DNA from: a bacterium
GTDB taxonomy: Bacteria > Fidelibacterota > Marinisomatia > Marinisomatales > JAHJCW01
Assembly (NCBI GenBank): GCA_028282845.1
Contig: JANQGY010000005.1
Span: forward strand, 257,010 to 321,009
DNA: 64,000 nucleotides
Direction of reading: 5' to 3'
The notes beneath the pieces are model-generated. The model saw only the letters and a program-made list of their open reading frames with translations. It made no database searches and was not told the DNA's origin. The position numbers were made by a program, and so were the translations under genes. Every line of letters begins with the position of its first letter. The first letter of the stretch is position 1. This document shows, piece by piece, positions 1 through 9,091 of this stretch.

Positions 1-67
1 TAAAAAAGCTTGACGATTTCCATCAACTTGCAATCAATAATTAAACAATAGCGAGGGAGAATTTTTT

Positions 68-1018
68 ATGAAAGCTTGGGTAATTACAAAATACGGCGGT
101 CCTGAAGTTTTAGAAATGCGAGAAGTAGAAAAGCCAAAAAATTCTAAAGGTAAATTACTTATTGAAGTAGAATATGCGGTGTTGAATCCTTATGATTATA
201 AGATAAGAAATGGAATCGCAAAATTGATGACTGGTAATAAATTCCCAAAAATATTAGGCGGTGATTTTTCAGGAACGATAATTGAATCAAATGATAGCAA
301 TAATGAATTTAAACCCGGTCAAAGTGTTTATGGTTTTGCAAACATTTTTATGCGTGAACAGGGTAGCCTTGCCGAGTTTACTACCATTTCACCAAAATAT
401 GTAAGACACTTGCCGGATGGAATAGATTCAAAACACGCGTGTGCAATTACCTCTGCCGGGCTTACTGCATTGAACGGAATCAGAAAATGTGGGAAGTTAA
501 AAGATAAAAAAGTGTTAGTCAATGGCGCAACGGGAGGAGTTGGTCATATAGCAACTCAAATATTTTCCGCTAATGGCTCAGTGGTAATAGCTGTATGTAG
601 TAGCACTAATATGAAGACAGCTGAAGAATTAGGTGCTGAAAAAGTAATTGACTATACAAAGGAAGATATTTATAGTGGAAATGATTCGTACGATATTATT
701 TTTGATGCAGCCGCAAAATTGAAGTTTTCCAAAGTGAAAAAACTTTTAAACCAAAAGGGCATTTATTGTACAACAGAAGAAGGCGTTAAGGTCATGCTGA
801 CCTCAGCAATTAGCAAATTAAAGTTTTCCAAAAGTATGATGATATCCGGATTTAGAGGAACTAAGGTAGAGTTTGATGAGATGGAAGATTTGATGTTGCA
901 TAAGGGTATAAAGCCGATAATTAGTTATAACTTCCCATTTACAGAGGTTAATGATGCTTTTAAAATGCTTGAAGAAAACAGGCCAAGCGGGAAGGTGTTA
1001 ATTAAAGTAAAAAATTAG
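68..1018 (+). CDS. NAD(P)-dependent medium-chain alcohol dehydrogenase / quinone oxidoreductase family
   Basis: This 316-residue protein is a zinc-free medium-chain dehydrogenase/reductase. It has an N-terminal GroES-like half that opens with MKAWVITKYGGPEVL, then a Rossmann half with the nucleotide loop NGATGGVGHIATQ near residues 152-164, and it ends in the family-typical SGKVLIKV. Structural zinc cysteines are absent, as in the quinone-oxidoreductase subgroup. Family members reduce quinones, enones or aldehydes with NADPH in the cytoplasm, but the substrate cannot be read from sequence. The ATG at 68 has a GAGGGAGA ribosome site just upstream. The gene stands alone, and bases 1-67 hold only its leader. 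Confidence 0.85.
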   Translation: MKAWVITKYGGPEVLEMREVEKPKNSKGKLLIEVEYAVLNPYDYKIRNGIAKLMTGNKFPKILGGDFSGTIIESNDSNNEFKPGQSVYGFANIFMREQGSLAEFTTISPKYVRHLPDGIDSKHACAITSAGLTALNGIRKCGKLKDKKVLVNGATGGVGHIATQIFSANGSVVIAVCSSTNMKTAEELGAEKVIDYTKEDIYSGNDSYDIIFDAAAKLKFSKVKKLLNQKGIYCTTEEGVKVMLTSAISKLKFSKSMMISGFRGTKVEFDEMEDLMLHKGIKPIISYNFPFTEVNDAFKMLEENRPSGKVLIKVKN

Positions 1019-1166
1019 TCATGCTTGCCAATGGAATATCAATTCGCTGATATTATCCTAATAAAATATATTAGAAATAACCACTATAAATACGGAAAGC
1101 AAAATATTGTCATAAAATAATGAAATGGTGGTAAATTAGCAATTAATCGGACATAGGAATTGCATT

Positions 1167-1547
1167 ATGCCAAAAACAATGAATAAGAGAATATTGATAG
1201 TTGACGATGAAGCAATGATAACTCAAATTCTGAGCAAAAGGTTAGATGCAAGTGGCTATGATACATTTACAGCCTACGATGGTGAGCAGTGTTTAAATAT
1301 GACGCAGGAGATAAAACCCGAACTGATATTATTGGATATTATTATGCCGCATGGCGATGGTATTGAGACCTTCAAAAAATTAAAAGCGAATCCTGATACA
1401 AAAAATATACCGGTAATATTTGTAACTGCCTATGATGACAAAGATACAAAAAATGAAATCTCCGAATTGAGGCCTGATGGATTTTTTGTAAAACCTTTTG
1501 ACGGATCTAAACTGCTTAACAGGATAGATGAGTTAATCGGAGCATAA
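1167..1547 (+). CDS. Single-domain response regulator (receiver only)
   Basis: A 126-residue CheY-like receiver with no output domain. The acidic pair is in ILIVDDEA, the phospho-acceptor Asp in LILLDIIMPHGDG, the Thr in VTAYD and the Lys in VKPFDG. AGGA 8 bases upstream supports the ATG at 1167; a second ATG lies four codons in. No kinase is adjacent, so it is an orphan. It closely resembles the receivers at 27812 and 51951 in this window. Such proteins act by protein contact or phosphorelay; the partner is unknown. Confidence 0.88.
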   Translation: MPKTMNKRILIVDDEAMITQILSKRLDASGYDTFTAYDGEQCLNMTQEIKPELILLDIIMPHGDGIETFKKLKANPDTKNIPVIFVTAYDDKDTKNEISELRPDGFFVKPFDGSKLLNRIDELIGA

Positions 1548-1647
1548 ATACTGCTGCTTTTCGATCAATTACAAATATGAATATTGGATTATATCCCAAG
1601 AAAGTATTGCGGATATTGATCGCAATACTTAAGGTTTGAGCACTGAT

Positions 1648-2397
1648 ATGTCAATCTTGGTGGTCGGTGCCAGTGGCGCAACGGGGAGATTGTTGGTAGA
1701 ACAATTATTAGTTCGTAACCAAAAAGTAAAAGCGGTAGTACGCGATCCTGAGAAATTTCCAAAGAATTTTATAAACGATAACAATTTAACTGTAATCCGG
1801 GCAAGTATTCTTGACCTCAACGATAATGAAATGCGTCAGCTCGTCAAGAGATGTGGCGCAGTTGTTTCCTGCTTGGGGCATAATCTTAGTTTGAAAGGAC
1901 TGTATGGTCATCCCCGCAAATTAGTAACTGAAAGCGTTCGACGACTATGCGAAGCCATACAATCAAATAATTCCCCAGGACCGCTAAAATTTCTTCTGAT
2001 GAACACCGCCGGTAACACCAATCGCGATATTCAGGAAACGGTGTCCATCGCCCAGCGATTATTAACGGTAATTATCCGTATTTTGCTGCCGCCGCATTCA
2101 GACAATGAAGACGCATCAGATTATTTGTGGCAAGTGATCGGGCCGGAAAATGAAGCTGTTGAATGGTCGGTAGTGCGCCCCGATGATTTAATCAATGAGG
2201 AGTCTGTAACCGCTTACGAATTACATCCATCACCAATTAGAAGCGCCATTTTTGATGCCGGCAAGACCAGCCGGATCAATGTTGCGCACTTTATGGCAGA
2301 GCTAATAATCGATGACAATATATGGAATGAATGGAAAGGGAAAATGCCGGTTATTTATAATATCATGCCTGATAACAAAAAATCGGGCAAAACGTAA
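1648..2397 (+). CDS. NAD(P)-binding NmrA/SDR-like protein
   Basis: An atypical short-chain dehydrogenase of about 249 residues. The N-terminal dinucleotide motif is GASGATGRL, followed by AVVRDPEK, VIRASILD and VVSCLGHN, the beta strands of an NAD(P)H-binding 10 fold. A family-style segment WSVVRPDDL lies near residue 175. No clear YxxxK catalytic pair is visible, so it may be a sensor or an isomerase-like epimerase rather than a classical reductase. A TTG at 1636 is possible, but AAGG at 1631-1634 leaves workable spacing only for the ATG at 1648. It ends 10 bases before the convergent gene. Confidence 0.75.
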   Translation: MSILVVGASGATGRLLVEQLLVRNQKVKAVVRDPEKFPKNFINDNNLTVIRASILDLNDNEMRQLVKRCGAVVSCLGHNLSLKGLYGHPRKLVTESVRRLCEAIQSNNSPGPLKFLLMNTAGNTNRDIQETVSIAQRLLTVIIRILLPPHSDNEDASDYLWQVIGPENEAVEWSVVRPDDLINEESVTAYELHPSPIRSAIFDAGKTSRINVAHFMAELIIDDNIWNEWKGKMPVIYNIMPDNKKSGKT

Positions 2398-2407
2398 CGG
2401 GCTAATT

Positions 2408-3520
2408 TTATAATTTAATTATATGTTTCGGTAATGATCCTAATAATGGAATTTTATCCGCAATAAATTCGTCTAAGTGAGGCAGTAAGCTTGCTCGGAT
2501 CGTAATTATAATGTTAATGTTATTGCGAGCTTCAATCTGTTTCAGTCCCGGCAAAAATCCGCCACCGTCAAATTCCAATAATCCGATTTCATCTATGATT
2601 ATCCAATTGGCTTTTTCACAACTTGCTTTAATTTGGTCGTTACCCCACGTAAGACTTTTTTCATAAAAAAAGAATTTGCCAACCTTTATTGTGGTCTCAA
2701 GCGATTCCATCGTATTTAAACGACGTTCATCATTTGTTGCAACACGGATCAAATTATGATGCCACAAGCCGTTAGATTCTATTATTTTTTTTGAATACAA
2801 GCCGTCCAGTTTAATTCCTGAACTGTTGGCAAGTTGAATAAATTCTTCGATCCAGGTGGTTTTCCCGCTGCCGGCGTTGCCGCTGATCACAATCAACTTA
2901 TTCTCTCCGCTAATATCGGCAAGTAAATCCTTCGGTGCGGTAGGCCTACCGGAATCGTCAGCGCCGAGTTGCTTGATCAAATCGAAAAAATCGGCAAATA
3001 TATCAACGCTGAAGTTGAGCAAAGTGTTTGCCGTCTTACTTGATTTCCAGTGTTCCTTAAATAATCCGTATCTTGCTAACAGGATGCTTTTTATCTTTGG
3101 AAAAATTTCATTTGATAGATTATAAAGAATGTCAAAATTCCGAAAGCCGATTTTGTTAAATGAAGGTTTGATTTTTTCAATGCTCAGGTTTATTGTAAGC
3201 ACTTGAAACAACAAGAAAACGCAAATTCCTCTGAGGGTCATTGATAGAGCTTTTTGTAATTGTCCGCTGCTATAATCAATTCCCCAAATTGACCGGTCCG
3301 CTGTTCCGGTGAATAAGGGAACAGCGATAATTAATATGGCGATCACGATCCAAAACTTATAATTCTTTAGCGGGCGGATTGTTTTTGCATCATAAATTGC
3401 GGCAATAGCAAACAAAATAATCCCAATGATTACCGGATAATATTTGATAAAAAACAATCCGATGAAAATGGTTAGCGCAATCAGAAACCGCTTTGATTTT
3501 ATAAAACTAAGGCAATTCAT
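2408..3520 (-). CDS. EcfT-like membrane domain fused to a THEP1-type nucleoside triphosphatase
   Basis: A 370-residue two-part protein. Residues 10-112 hold about four hydrophobic segments. The stretch from about 85 to 160 (YSSGQLQKAL, TLRGICVF, the IGF segment, FPKIKSILLARYG) follows the order of helices and coupling region in EcfT/CbiQ transmembrane subunits of ECF vitamin and metal transporters. Residues 205-370 form a P-loop domain with Walker A GNAGSGKTT (214-222), Walker B IIIDEIGLLEF (about 307-317) and the GLYSKKI / RRL features of the THEP1 (NTPase_1) family. The start overlaps the upstream membrane gene by 14 bases, so the two are coupled. No EcfA-type ABC ATPase is nearby. Family assignments are by eye; a transport role is inference. 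Confidence 0.65.
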   Translation of the reverse strand: MNCLSFIKSKRFLIALTIFIGLFFIKYYPVIIGIILFAIAAIYDAKTIRPLKNYKFWIVIAILIIAVPLFTGTADRSIWGIDYSSGQLQKALSMTLRGICVFLLFQVLTINLSIEKIKPSFNKIGFRNFDILYNLSNEIFPKIKSILLARYGLFKEHWKSSKTANTLLNFSVDIFADFFDLIKQLGADDSGRPTAPKDLLADISGENKLIVISGNAGSGKTTWIEEFIQLANSSGIKLDGLYSKKIIESNGLWHHNLIRVATNDERRLNTMESLETTIKVGKFFFYEKSLTWGNDQIKASCEKANWIIIDEIGLLEFDGGGFLPGLKQIEARNNINIIITIRASLLPHLDEFIADKIPLLGSLPKHIIKL

Positions 3521-4085
3521 TATCGAGGCGATCAGATAATCGAGCTTGAATTATCCAGGCGATGTAGGCTGCAGTCAAGGGCAGTATAATTTGAGCGGTG
3601 AGATACAAACCTAATAACCACCAACCGGCGTTAAAGCCGATTTTATTTGAAAAACCTTCGGCTAATTCTAAAACGACCGGAACGAAATTTGATCCGAATA
3701 ATATCGTCTTCGTGACGATGGTTTGTACGATCGGGTAAAGCGCCATTATCAAACCCGCAAAAATGAAACCGGTTCGTCTGTTGCCTACCAAAATAAATAT
3801 TAATTCGATCAGCGCCCCCTCCATAATAATTGCAACGAAAGGACCGAGTTTGACGGTTGAAAAACTAATCGCTTTAATAAAAGCGGCAACAACAGCCATT
3901 AATAAGGTGCTTCCTTTGACCGGATTATAAATTCTTGCAATGAGAATAATTATTAGCGCAATTGATGCTAAGATCGTTCCGGCAAAAGGCAGGTTCAAAA
4001 GGTGCAGCGCATTGCCAAGGGTTGCCTCTACAAAGCCCCATACTGTGCCAAATACGGCGATAGCGATGATTGAATTTTTAGTCAT
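3507..4085 (-). CDS. Multi-pass membrane protein, ECF S-component-like
   Basis: A 192-residue protein with about five or six hydrophobic segments and few charged residues. The size and pattern (FGTVWGFVEATLG at the start, a long hydrophobic run, VVAAFIKA in the middle, MEGALIELIF, then three more helices) fit substrate-binding S components of ECF transporters or related small membrane proteins. It overlaps the sigma-54 activator upstream by 8 bases and the EcfT-THEP1 gene downstream by 14 bases, so these three genes share a transcript and probably a complex. The substrate is unknown. A metal or cofactor linked to nitrate respiration is a guess from context. Confidence 0.55.
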   Translation of the reverse strand: MTKNSIIAIAVFGTVWGFVEATLGNALHLLNLPFAGTILASIALIIILIARIYNPVKGSTLLMAVVAAFIKAISFSTVKLGPFVAIIMEGALIELIFILVGNRRTGFIFAGLIMALYPIVQTIVTKTILFGSNFVPVVLELAEGFSNKIGFNAGWWLLGLYLTAQIILPLTAAYIAWIIQARLSDRLDNELP

Positions 4086-5472
4086 GCGGTTTGTCTTTTG
4101 CTTTTTGCAATATATAGTAGTTCAGGGAAGTGCGCGGGATCCCGAGCATTTGTGCCGCTTTGGTTTTATTGTGATTGGTTAATTCTAAAGCTTGATCGAT
4201 TAAACTGATCTTTGCTTCATTAAGTAAATTGGTGTTTTCTTGCGGATCAAGTTGAAGCGTAAAAGTACTGTTACCAATTTTAGTTAGACTTTTGATTTGC
4301 GCTTTATTCAACAATAAGGTATCATCAATCTCCAACGTGTCTCCCCTGGTTAACAGCACACAGCGCTCAATGTGATTTTTTAATTCACGCACATTACCGG
4401 TCCATTCGTTATTTAATAGAAAATTTTCCAGTTCATCAGAAATTTTGGATATTGATTTTTTGAATCTCAAATTAAATTCTTCGATAAATATTTTGGCAAG
4501 CGGTATAATATCTTCCTTGCGCATTCTTAAAGGAGGAATTTCAATATGTGCAACATTCAGTCTGTAAAATAAATCTGAGCGAAATTTTTTCTCGCTAACT
4601 AATTTGGGAAGATCAGCATTGGTTGTAGCAATAAACCTGACATTCACTTGTCTTGTTCGCGTCCCGCCGATTCTATAAAATTCTCCGTTTTCAATAAAGT
4701 GTAAAAATTTTGTTTGCAATCCAATATCCATATCTCCGATCTCATCCAATACAAGGGTACCATTATGGGCTTCTTCGATCAGCCCGCTTTTTCCTTTTTG
4801 CCGGGCTCCGGTAAACGCTCCCGGTTCATACCCGAAAAGTTCGCTTTCCATAAGATCGCCGGGTATTGCCGTACAATTAATTGCCAGAAAGATATTGTTG
4901 AATCTTGAACTCTGCGAATGAATTTGGCGTGCAATTAGGTTCTTTCCGGTTCCGGTTTCACCGGTTAATAAAACGTTGGAATCTGCGGCTGAATATTGCT
5001 CCGCAAGTTTCATTGCTTTGTTCATTTTATTGGAAAATGAAATAACGGGTGGTATCTTCCGATCGGCGCGATTCTCTGATTTCAGTTTTTCTACTTCTTT
5101 TTTAAGGCGCAGATTATCCAATGCCTTGCTGACGATATGCTTCAAGACTATGGTATCTTCCTCCTTTTGAATGAAATCAAAAGCACCATTTTTCATTGCC
5201 TCAACCGCCAGATCAATCGTTCCGTAAGCCGTGAGCATTATCACTAATATACTTGGATAGTATTCCTTTATTTCTTTTAGAACACTAATTCCGTCAATAG
5301 CTCCGAGCTTGTAATCTAAAAGAATTAAATCTATCGGTTCAGAGCGTAGAATTTTTCTTGTACTGTCGATATCTTGAGCGGTCAAAATCTGTGTTTCTTT
5401 ATCGCTTAAGGAGCGTTTGATAGAATCACAAACCAGCTTTTCATCGTCAAATATTAAGATAGTAAATTCCAT
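4078..5472 (-). CDS. Sigma-54-dependent response regulator (NtrC family)
   Basis: A 464-residue activator. The receiver (about 1-120) has Asp53 in LILLDYKLG. The AAA+ domain (about 145-385) has Walker A GETGTGKN (171-178), the sigma-54 contact loop GAFTGA (218-223) and Walker B VLDEIGDM. The C-terminal Fis-type helix-turn-helix (about 430-462) contains NKTKAAQMLGIPRTSL. An in-frame TTG at 5478 overlaps the kinase stop, but the ATG at 5472 is the more usual start; no clear ribosome site is present, which suggests coupling to the kinase. It probably activates the divergent respiratory operon from a sigma-54 promoter at 7519. Confidence 0.92.
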   Translation of the reverse strand: MEFTILIFDDEKLVCDSIKRSLSDKETQILTAQDIDSTRKILRSEPIDLILLDYKLGAIDGISVLKEIKEYYPSILVIMLTAYGTIDLAVEAMKNGAFDFIQKEEDTIVLKHIVSKALDNLRLKKEVEKLKSENRADRKIPPVISFSNKMNKAMKLAEQYSAADSNVLLTGETGTGKNLIARQIHSQSSRFNNIFLAINCTAIPGDLMESELFGYEPGAFTGARQKGKSGLIEEAHNGTLVLDEIGDMDIGLQTKFLHFIENGEFYRIGGTRTRQVNVRFIATTNADLPKLVSEKKFRSDLFYRLNVAHIEIPPLRMRKEDIIPLAKIFIEEFNLRFKKSISKISDELENFLLNNEWTGNVRELKNHIERCVLLTRGDTLEIDDTLLLNKAQIKSLTKIGNSTFTLQLDPQENTNLLNEAKISLIDQALELTNHNKTKAAQMLGIPRTSLNYYILQKAKDKPHD

Positions 5473-5474
5473 AA

Positions 5475-7382
5475 TCAATATCTAAAGCGGATTGTAAAGG
5501 TTGTTCCAACGAATTCTTCACTTTCGATTGTGTAGGTGGCGTCATGATAATCGAGCGCCCGCTGAACAATTGTTAGTCCGAGACCGGTTCCATTCGTAAA
5601 AGTAGAGAAAAAGGGATCGAAAATTCTATCGAGCTCATCTTTCGGTATTCCCTTTCCGGTGTCCTTAATAACGATCTCGATGAATTTCGGGTAGTTTTTA
5701 GTGGCAACATGTATTGTGCCCTGATTATTGCCGATAGCATGAAATGAGTTTAAAAAGAGATTTACAAATACCTGCTCTAACTGGTGGGAATCGGCTCGTA
5801 TAGTCCTGATTTTTTTATCGAGTTTTAGATCAATATTTACTGAAGATTTAGCAAATTGTTTTTTTACAAGGATGATGGATTGATCTAATACATTATTGAT
5901 ATTAACATCTTTTTTCTCAGTGGATTGTTTCCTTGAGAAATCCAAGATAGTTGAAACGGTTTTATGTATTCGTTCAATACTGGTCTTTAATTCAGGATAA
6001 ATTTCTGCGAAAGTTTTGTCGTCGCTGGTATTTTGGTTTAGATACTCAATATTATTGTTCAATGCAAATAACGGATTTCTTATTTCGTGGGCGATCCCGG
6101 AAGATAGCTGTCCGAGGGCATACATTTTTTCCGATTGTATTGAATACTTCTCGATCTGTTTCCGCTCGCTTAAATCGCGAATATATATTATTGATAGTTT
6201 ACTCTTCTTATCAAATGAGAATTCTTTTATGCGATATACTTCAACGGGTATTTCTAAGTTATCTTTGGTTGACAGAATTGTTTCATAATGTTCGGTGGTG
6301 GCTTTTTTACCCGTTTTCTCCGAAGATAAGCCCATGTCTCTTTTTTTGTTTTGGTCAATTAGAGCATAAAAGTTGCAGGTTATTAATTCACCTTCATCAT
6401 AACCGGTCAAGTGGCTCAGTTTGTTGTTACATTCTTTTATTTTTCCAACATTATCAATAATGGCAATTGATTCGATCGAGTTCTCGATCAAGCTTCTGTA
6501 TTTGTTTTCTGACAGCTTAAGTTTATTGGTGGAATTCTGTATTTTACGGCTCATCACATTGAAAGCTTTTGCCAGACTTCCAATCTCATCTTTAGAGCTT
6601 ATTTGCAAGTTCTTAGTAAAATTGCCTTCCCGCATCGCATGAGTTGATTCTTCAATTTGTCTAACAGGTTTAATAACTGTTTTCTGAATTGCTCCGAAAA
6701 TAAATGCGCTCATTAGAGCGATGGTAATGAGTGCAAATGATACGAGGAATATTAAGTTTGAATTGCGATCTTCTAAGTACGAATCAATTGATAATAACAC
6801 ACTTATCCCTCCGCGCAGATCGCCATATTCATAACCCTGCCCGGAATGACAGTTAAGGCATGATAAATCAACATACAGTGGCGAAAAATATCGGAAATAG
6901 GCTTTTCCGTTAATTTTTTCGATTTGATAGAATTCTTCGATTTTAGTAGTGGTCGAATCTTTAAAGGCATTAAGTGCTTCTAATTCAAATGAATCAGGGG
7001 CATTCACCGGATTAATATATTTTTCGCTAGCCAGATGATAAGAAAAAACACTGCCGCCAAAAGTTTTACTCATTTCACTTAATTCCCGGGTTACTAAAGC
7101 CGGATTTTTTAGTAGTAAGGTATCACCGGTGTTAGTAACTAATTCAGGATGCGGCAAGAACGGATTTGGTTCCATTCCAGGCTGTTTATTTACAAAAACC
7201 CCGTCAAAGTCCGACACCCATTTTCTGGTGATCAGGATACTATCAAATAAGGCCTCCGCAGTGGTAAGCATATTTTCTTCATTCTGTTTATTAATACGCA
7301 GGAACAATAACAGAAATAGTACTGATATTAATGTGGTTACCAGACAACCAATGATTAAAATTACTTTAGTTGATAGGCGCAT
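5475..7382 (-). CDS. Membrane histidine kinase with c-type haem sensor (Tll0287/DUF3365-like)
   Basis: A 635-residue sensor. TM1 is about 7-29. The periplasmic domain (30-208) carries one haem-c motif CLNCH (175-179) followed by GDLRGG, typical of Tll0287-like sensors. TM2 is about 209-232, with HAMP about 233-285 and PAS about 293-410. HisKA has the phospho-acceptor His432 in AHEIRNP, and the ATPase domain has the N-box around NLFLNS and the G-boxes DTGKGIP and GTGLGLTI. It is transcribed divergently from the nitrate-reductase operon and followed at once by its sigma-54 response regulator. The single haem suggests sensing of redox state or a diatomic gas such as NO; the ligand is inference. 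Confidence 0.9.
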   Translation of the reverse strand: MRLSTKVILIIGCLVTTLISVLFLLLFLRINKQNEENMLTTAEALFDSILITRKWVSDFDGVFVNKQPGMEPNPFLPHPELVTNTGDTLLLKNPALVTRELSEMSKTFGGSVFSYHLASEKYINPVNAPDSFELEALNAFKDSTTTKIEEFYQIEKINGKAYFRYFSPLYVDLSCLNCHSGQGYEYGDLRGGISVLLSIDSYLEDRNSNLIFLVSFALITIALMSAFIFGAIQKTVIKPVRQIEESTHAMREGNFTKNLQISSKDEIGSLAKAFNVMSRKIQNSTNKLKLSENKYRSLIENSIESIAIIDNVGKIKECNNKLSHLTGYDEGELITCNFYALIDQNKKRDMGLSSEKTGKKATTEHYETILSTKDNLEIPVEVYRIKEFSFDKKSKLSIIYIRDLSERKQIEKYSIQSEKMYALGQLSSGIAHEIRNPLFALNNNIEYLNQNTSDDKTFAEIYPELKTSIERIHKTVSTILDFSRKQSTEKKDVNINNVLDQSIILVKKQFAKSSVNIDLKLDKKIRTIRADSHQLEQVFVNLFLNSFHAIGNNQGTIHVATKNYPKFIEIVIKDTGKGIPKDELDRIFDPFFSTFTNGTGLGLTIVQRALDYHDATYTIESEEFVGTTFTIRFRY

Positions 7383-7440
7383 TTATAAATTGTTCCGACA
7401 TTTCTGACTGACCAATATTAGTCATAATGACAAAATACAG

Positions 7441-7459
7441 TCAATCATTTAATGATTGA
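7441..7459. promoter_or_regulatory. Palindrome, candidate enhancer site for the sigma-54 activator
   Basis: TCAATCAT-TTA-ATGATTGA is a perfect 8-3-8 palindrome in the divergent gap between the kinase and the porin gene. It lies about 60-80 bases upstream of the -24/-12 element at 7519, the usual distance for an NtrC-family upstream activating site. A weaker TGACT/AGTCA pair sits at about 7406-7425. Binding by the neighbouring activator is inference. Confidence 0.5.
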
Positions 7460-7518
7460 TGAGATTAAACGTAATTATAAACATTTAATAATTAGTAGTT
7501 TATACAATGCTAAAAAAC

Positions 7519-7534
7519 TGGCACAATTGTTGTA
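7519..7534 (+). promoter_or_regulatory. Candidate sigma-54 promoter of the respiratory operon
   Basis: TGGCAC-N5-TTGTA matches the -24 element TGGCAC exactly and the -12 element TTGCA with one change (C to T). The spacing is exact. Transcription would start near 7544, about 40 bases before the porin ATG at 7585. The divergent operon encodes a GAFTGA activator, which supports the call. Confidence 0.7.
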
Positions 7535-7584
7535 ACTATATAACCACTAGCATTAATTATATAATTAAATAACGAGGAGTAAGG

Positions 7585-9030
7585 ATGATCAAACGATTCA
7601 CAATAGCGATATTATTAGTGTCTGTATTTTGCGGTTCTGTCAATGCTGCCGATTTTAAACTAAATGGCGTTTATACCGCATGGGCACAATCTCAGCATTC
7701 TTTTAAATTAAAGCAAGATGCTTATGATCACAATTATATCGTTCAAATGTTGCGATTCAATTTGCAAGGCATAGCCAATGAAAATCTAAAATTTGTAACG
7801 CGGTTTGATATAGCCCAAGGCTGGTGGGGTGTTGATAATGCTTTGCGTAGTGTGCAAAGAACAGGCACCGGCGGAGGAAGTGCGTTATTTGACTTTAAAG
7901 GCACGAACTTCCTATTTCATGTTGATCAGGCTTATATAGATTTCAAAGTACCTGACCTGCCAATCAATGTTAAAGTTGGTCGGATGTGGTATGGGCTTGG
8001 AAATAAAATTATGGTGGATAATAACTATGATGGGGTACAGGTTGTGTTATTCAAAGATTTGCAGCTTGGTTGGGCTAAGGTCTCTGAAGGAGCGGATAAT
8101 ACTTCCGATTCTCACGATGCCGCTGCCGGCGTGGATAATCGGGATGCCGACCTATTTTTAGGTTCATATAAAGGAAAAACCGGAGAATTATCTTACAATG
8201 TATTTGGTTTTTACTATAATGATAAAAGCATTGAAGATGGCACAGCGTATGTCCATGATATGTTCCAGTTCTTCAAAACAAGATTCTCTCCGCAAGTTAC
8301 TCAGTTAACGGCTGTCGGTGTTTCCGGAAGCTATAAAGTCGGTAAATTAACATTAAATGGTGAATTCAATTATTTGACCGGCAAAGATGATATTGATAAT
8401 GCAACCCACGCCGGGAAATTAGCCGATTCCTACGATATCAATGATGGTACCTTATCAGGTTATAATGTTTATGCCAAAGTTAAATACGACAAATGTGATA
8501 CTTTTTCGCTTGGTGCTGTATTTGGACTTGGCTCAGGAGATGATGACTTGACCGGTGGTGCCGGTAACGTTAATAAACTGCGCACTTCAGGATTTTTCTA
8601 TATAACAGAAATATGGGAAGATTCAATTATGCCCGATGAAGAAGGAATTACCCCGCAAGGTTTGGGTGCACCCAATGTACGTGGATACCGTGAGCTGGAA
8701 AATACGACAATTGTTCAATTGAATAGTACTTACAAACCACTGCCGAAATTATCCGTATTTGTTTCAGGAAGTTATATTATGGCAACTCAACCAATTGCCG
8801 CTTGGGCTAATAATGGAGAAGGAGTAGTTATTGACAACGAAACAACAGCGCAGGATATTGGTACTGAAATAGATTTCAAAATTGATTATAAATTGTACAA
8901 AGAACTTGGCTTGACATTCCGGGGCGGATACTTTATGCCGGGCGATGCTGCCGGTTACCTGATCAATGGAAATACCGATAATTTGGATCCGGTATGGGAA
9001 TTAAAGGGAGTTATAACATATAAGTTTTAG
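7585..9030 (+). CDS. Outer-membrane beta-barrel porin
   Basis: A 481-residue protein with a Sec signal peptide (MIKRFTIAILLVSVFCGSVNAA, cut after about residue 21). It has alternating short hydrophobic beta strands rich in Tyr, Gly and Asp, and a C-terminal strand ending in aromatic Phe (VITYKF), the outer-membrane insertion signal. Strand pairs such as KFVTRFDIAQGWWG and NVKVGRMWYGLGNK resemble porins of the alginate-export/phosphate-selective style, without a firm match. As first gene of the operon after the sigma-54 promoter it probably admits nitrate or another anion; this is inference. GAGGAG precedes the start. Confidence 0.75.
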   Translation: MIKRFTIAILLVSVFCGSVNAADFKLNGVYTAWAQSQHSFKLKQDAYDHNYIVQMLRFNLQGIANENLKFVTRFDIAQGWWGVDNALRSVQRTGTGGGSALFDFKGTNFLFHVDQAYIDFKVPDLPINVKVGRMWYGLGNKIMVDNNYDGVQVVLFKDLQLGWAKVSEGADNTSDSHDAAAGVDNRDADLFLGSYKGKTGELSYNVFGFYYNDKSIEDGTAYVHDMFQFFKTRFSPQVTQLTAVGVSGSYKVGKLTLNGEFNYLTGKDDIDNATHAGKLADSYDINDGTLSGYNVYAKVKYDKCDTFSLGAVFGLGSGDDDLTGGAGNVNKLRTSGFFYITEIWEDSIMPDEEGITPQGLGAPNVRGYRELENTTIVQLNSTYKPLPKLSVFVSGSYIMATQPIAAWANNGEGVVIDNETTAQDIGTEIDFKIDYKLYKELGLTFRGGYFMPGDAAGYLINGNTDNLDPVWELKGVITYKF

Positions 9031-9037
9031 TGTAAAC

Positions 9038-9070
9038 AAGGATCGCAGTTAATTATTAACTGCGATCCTT
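9038..9070 (+). terminator. Strong hairpin after the porin gene
   Basis: A perfect 15-bp stem (9038-9052 with 9056-9070) and a 3-base loop sit 8 bases after the porin stop. There is no long T tract, only TTATAT, so it may be a partial terminator or a 3' end stabiliser that keeps porin mRNA high relative to downstream genes. Confidence 0.7.
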
Positions 9071-9091
9071 ATATAATTAATGGAGGAAAAT

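Noticed and set aside
5951-6460. Long plus-strand reading frame inside the kinase gene
   Set aside because: It is antisense to strongly conserved kinase motifs and its translation shows no domain.
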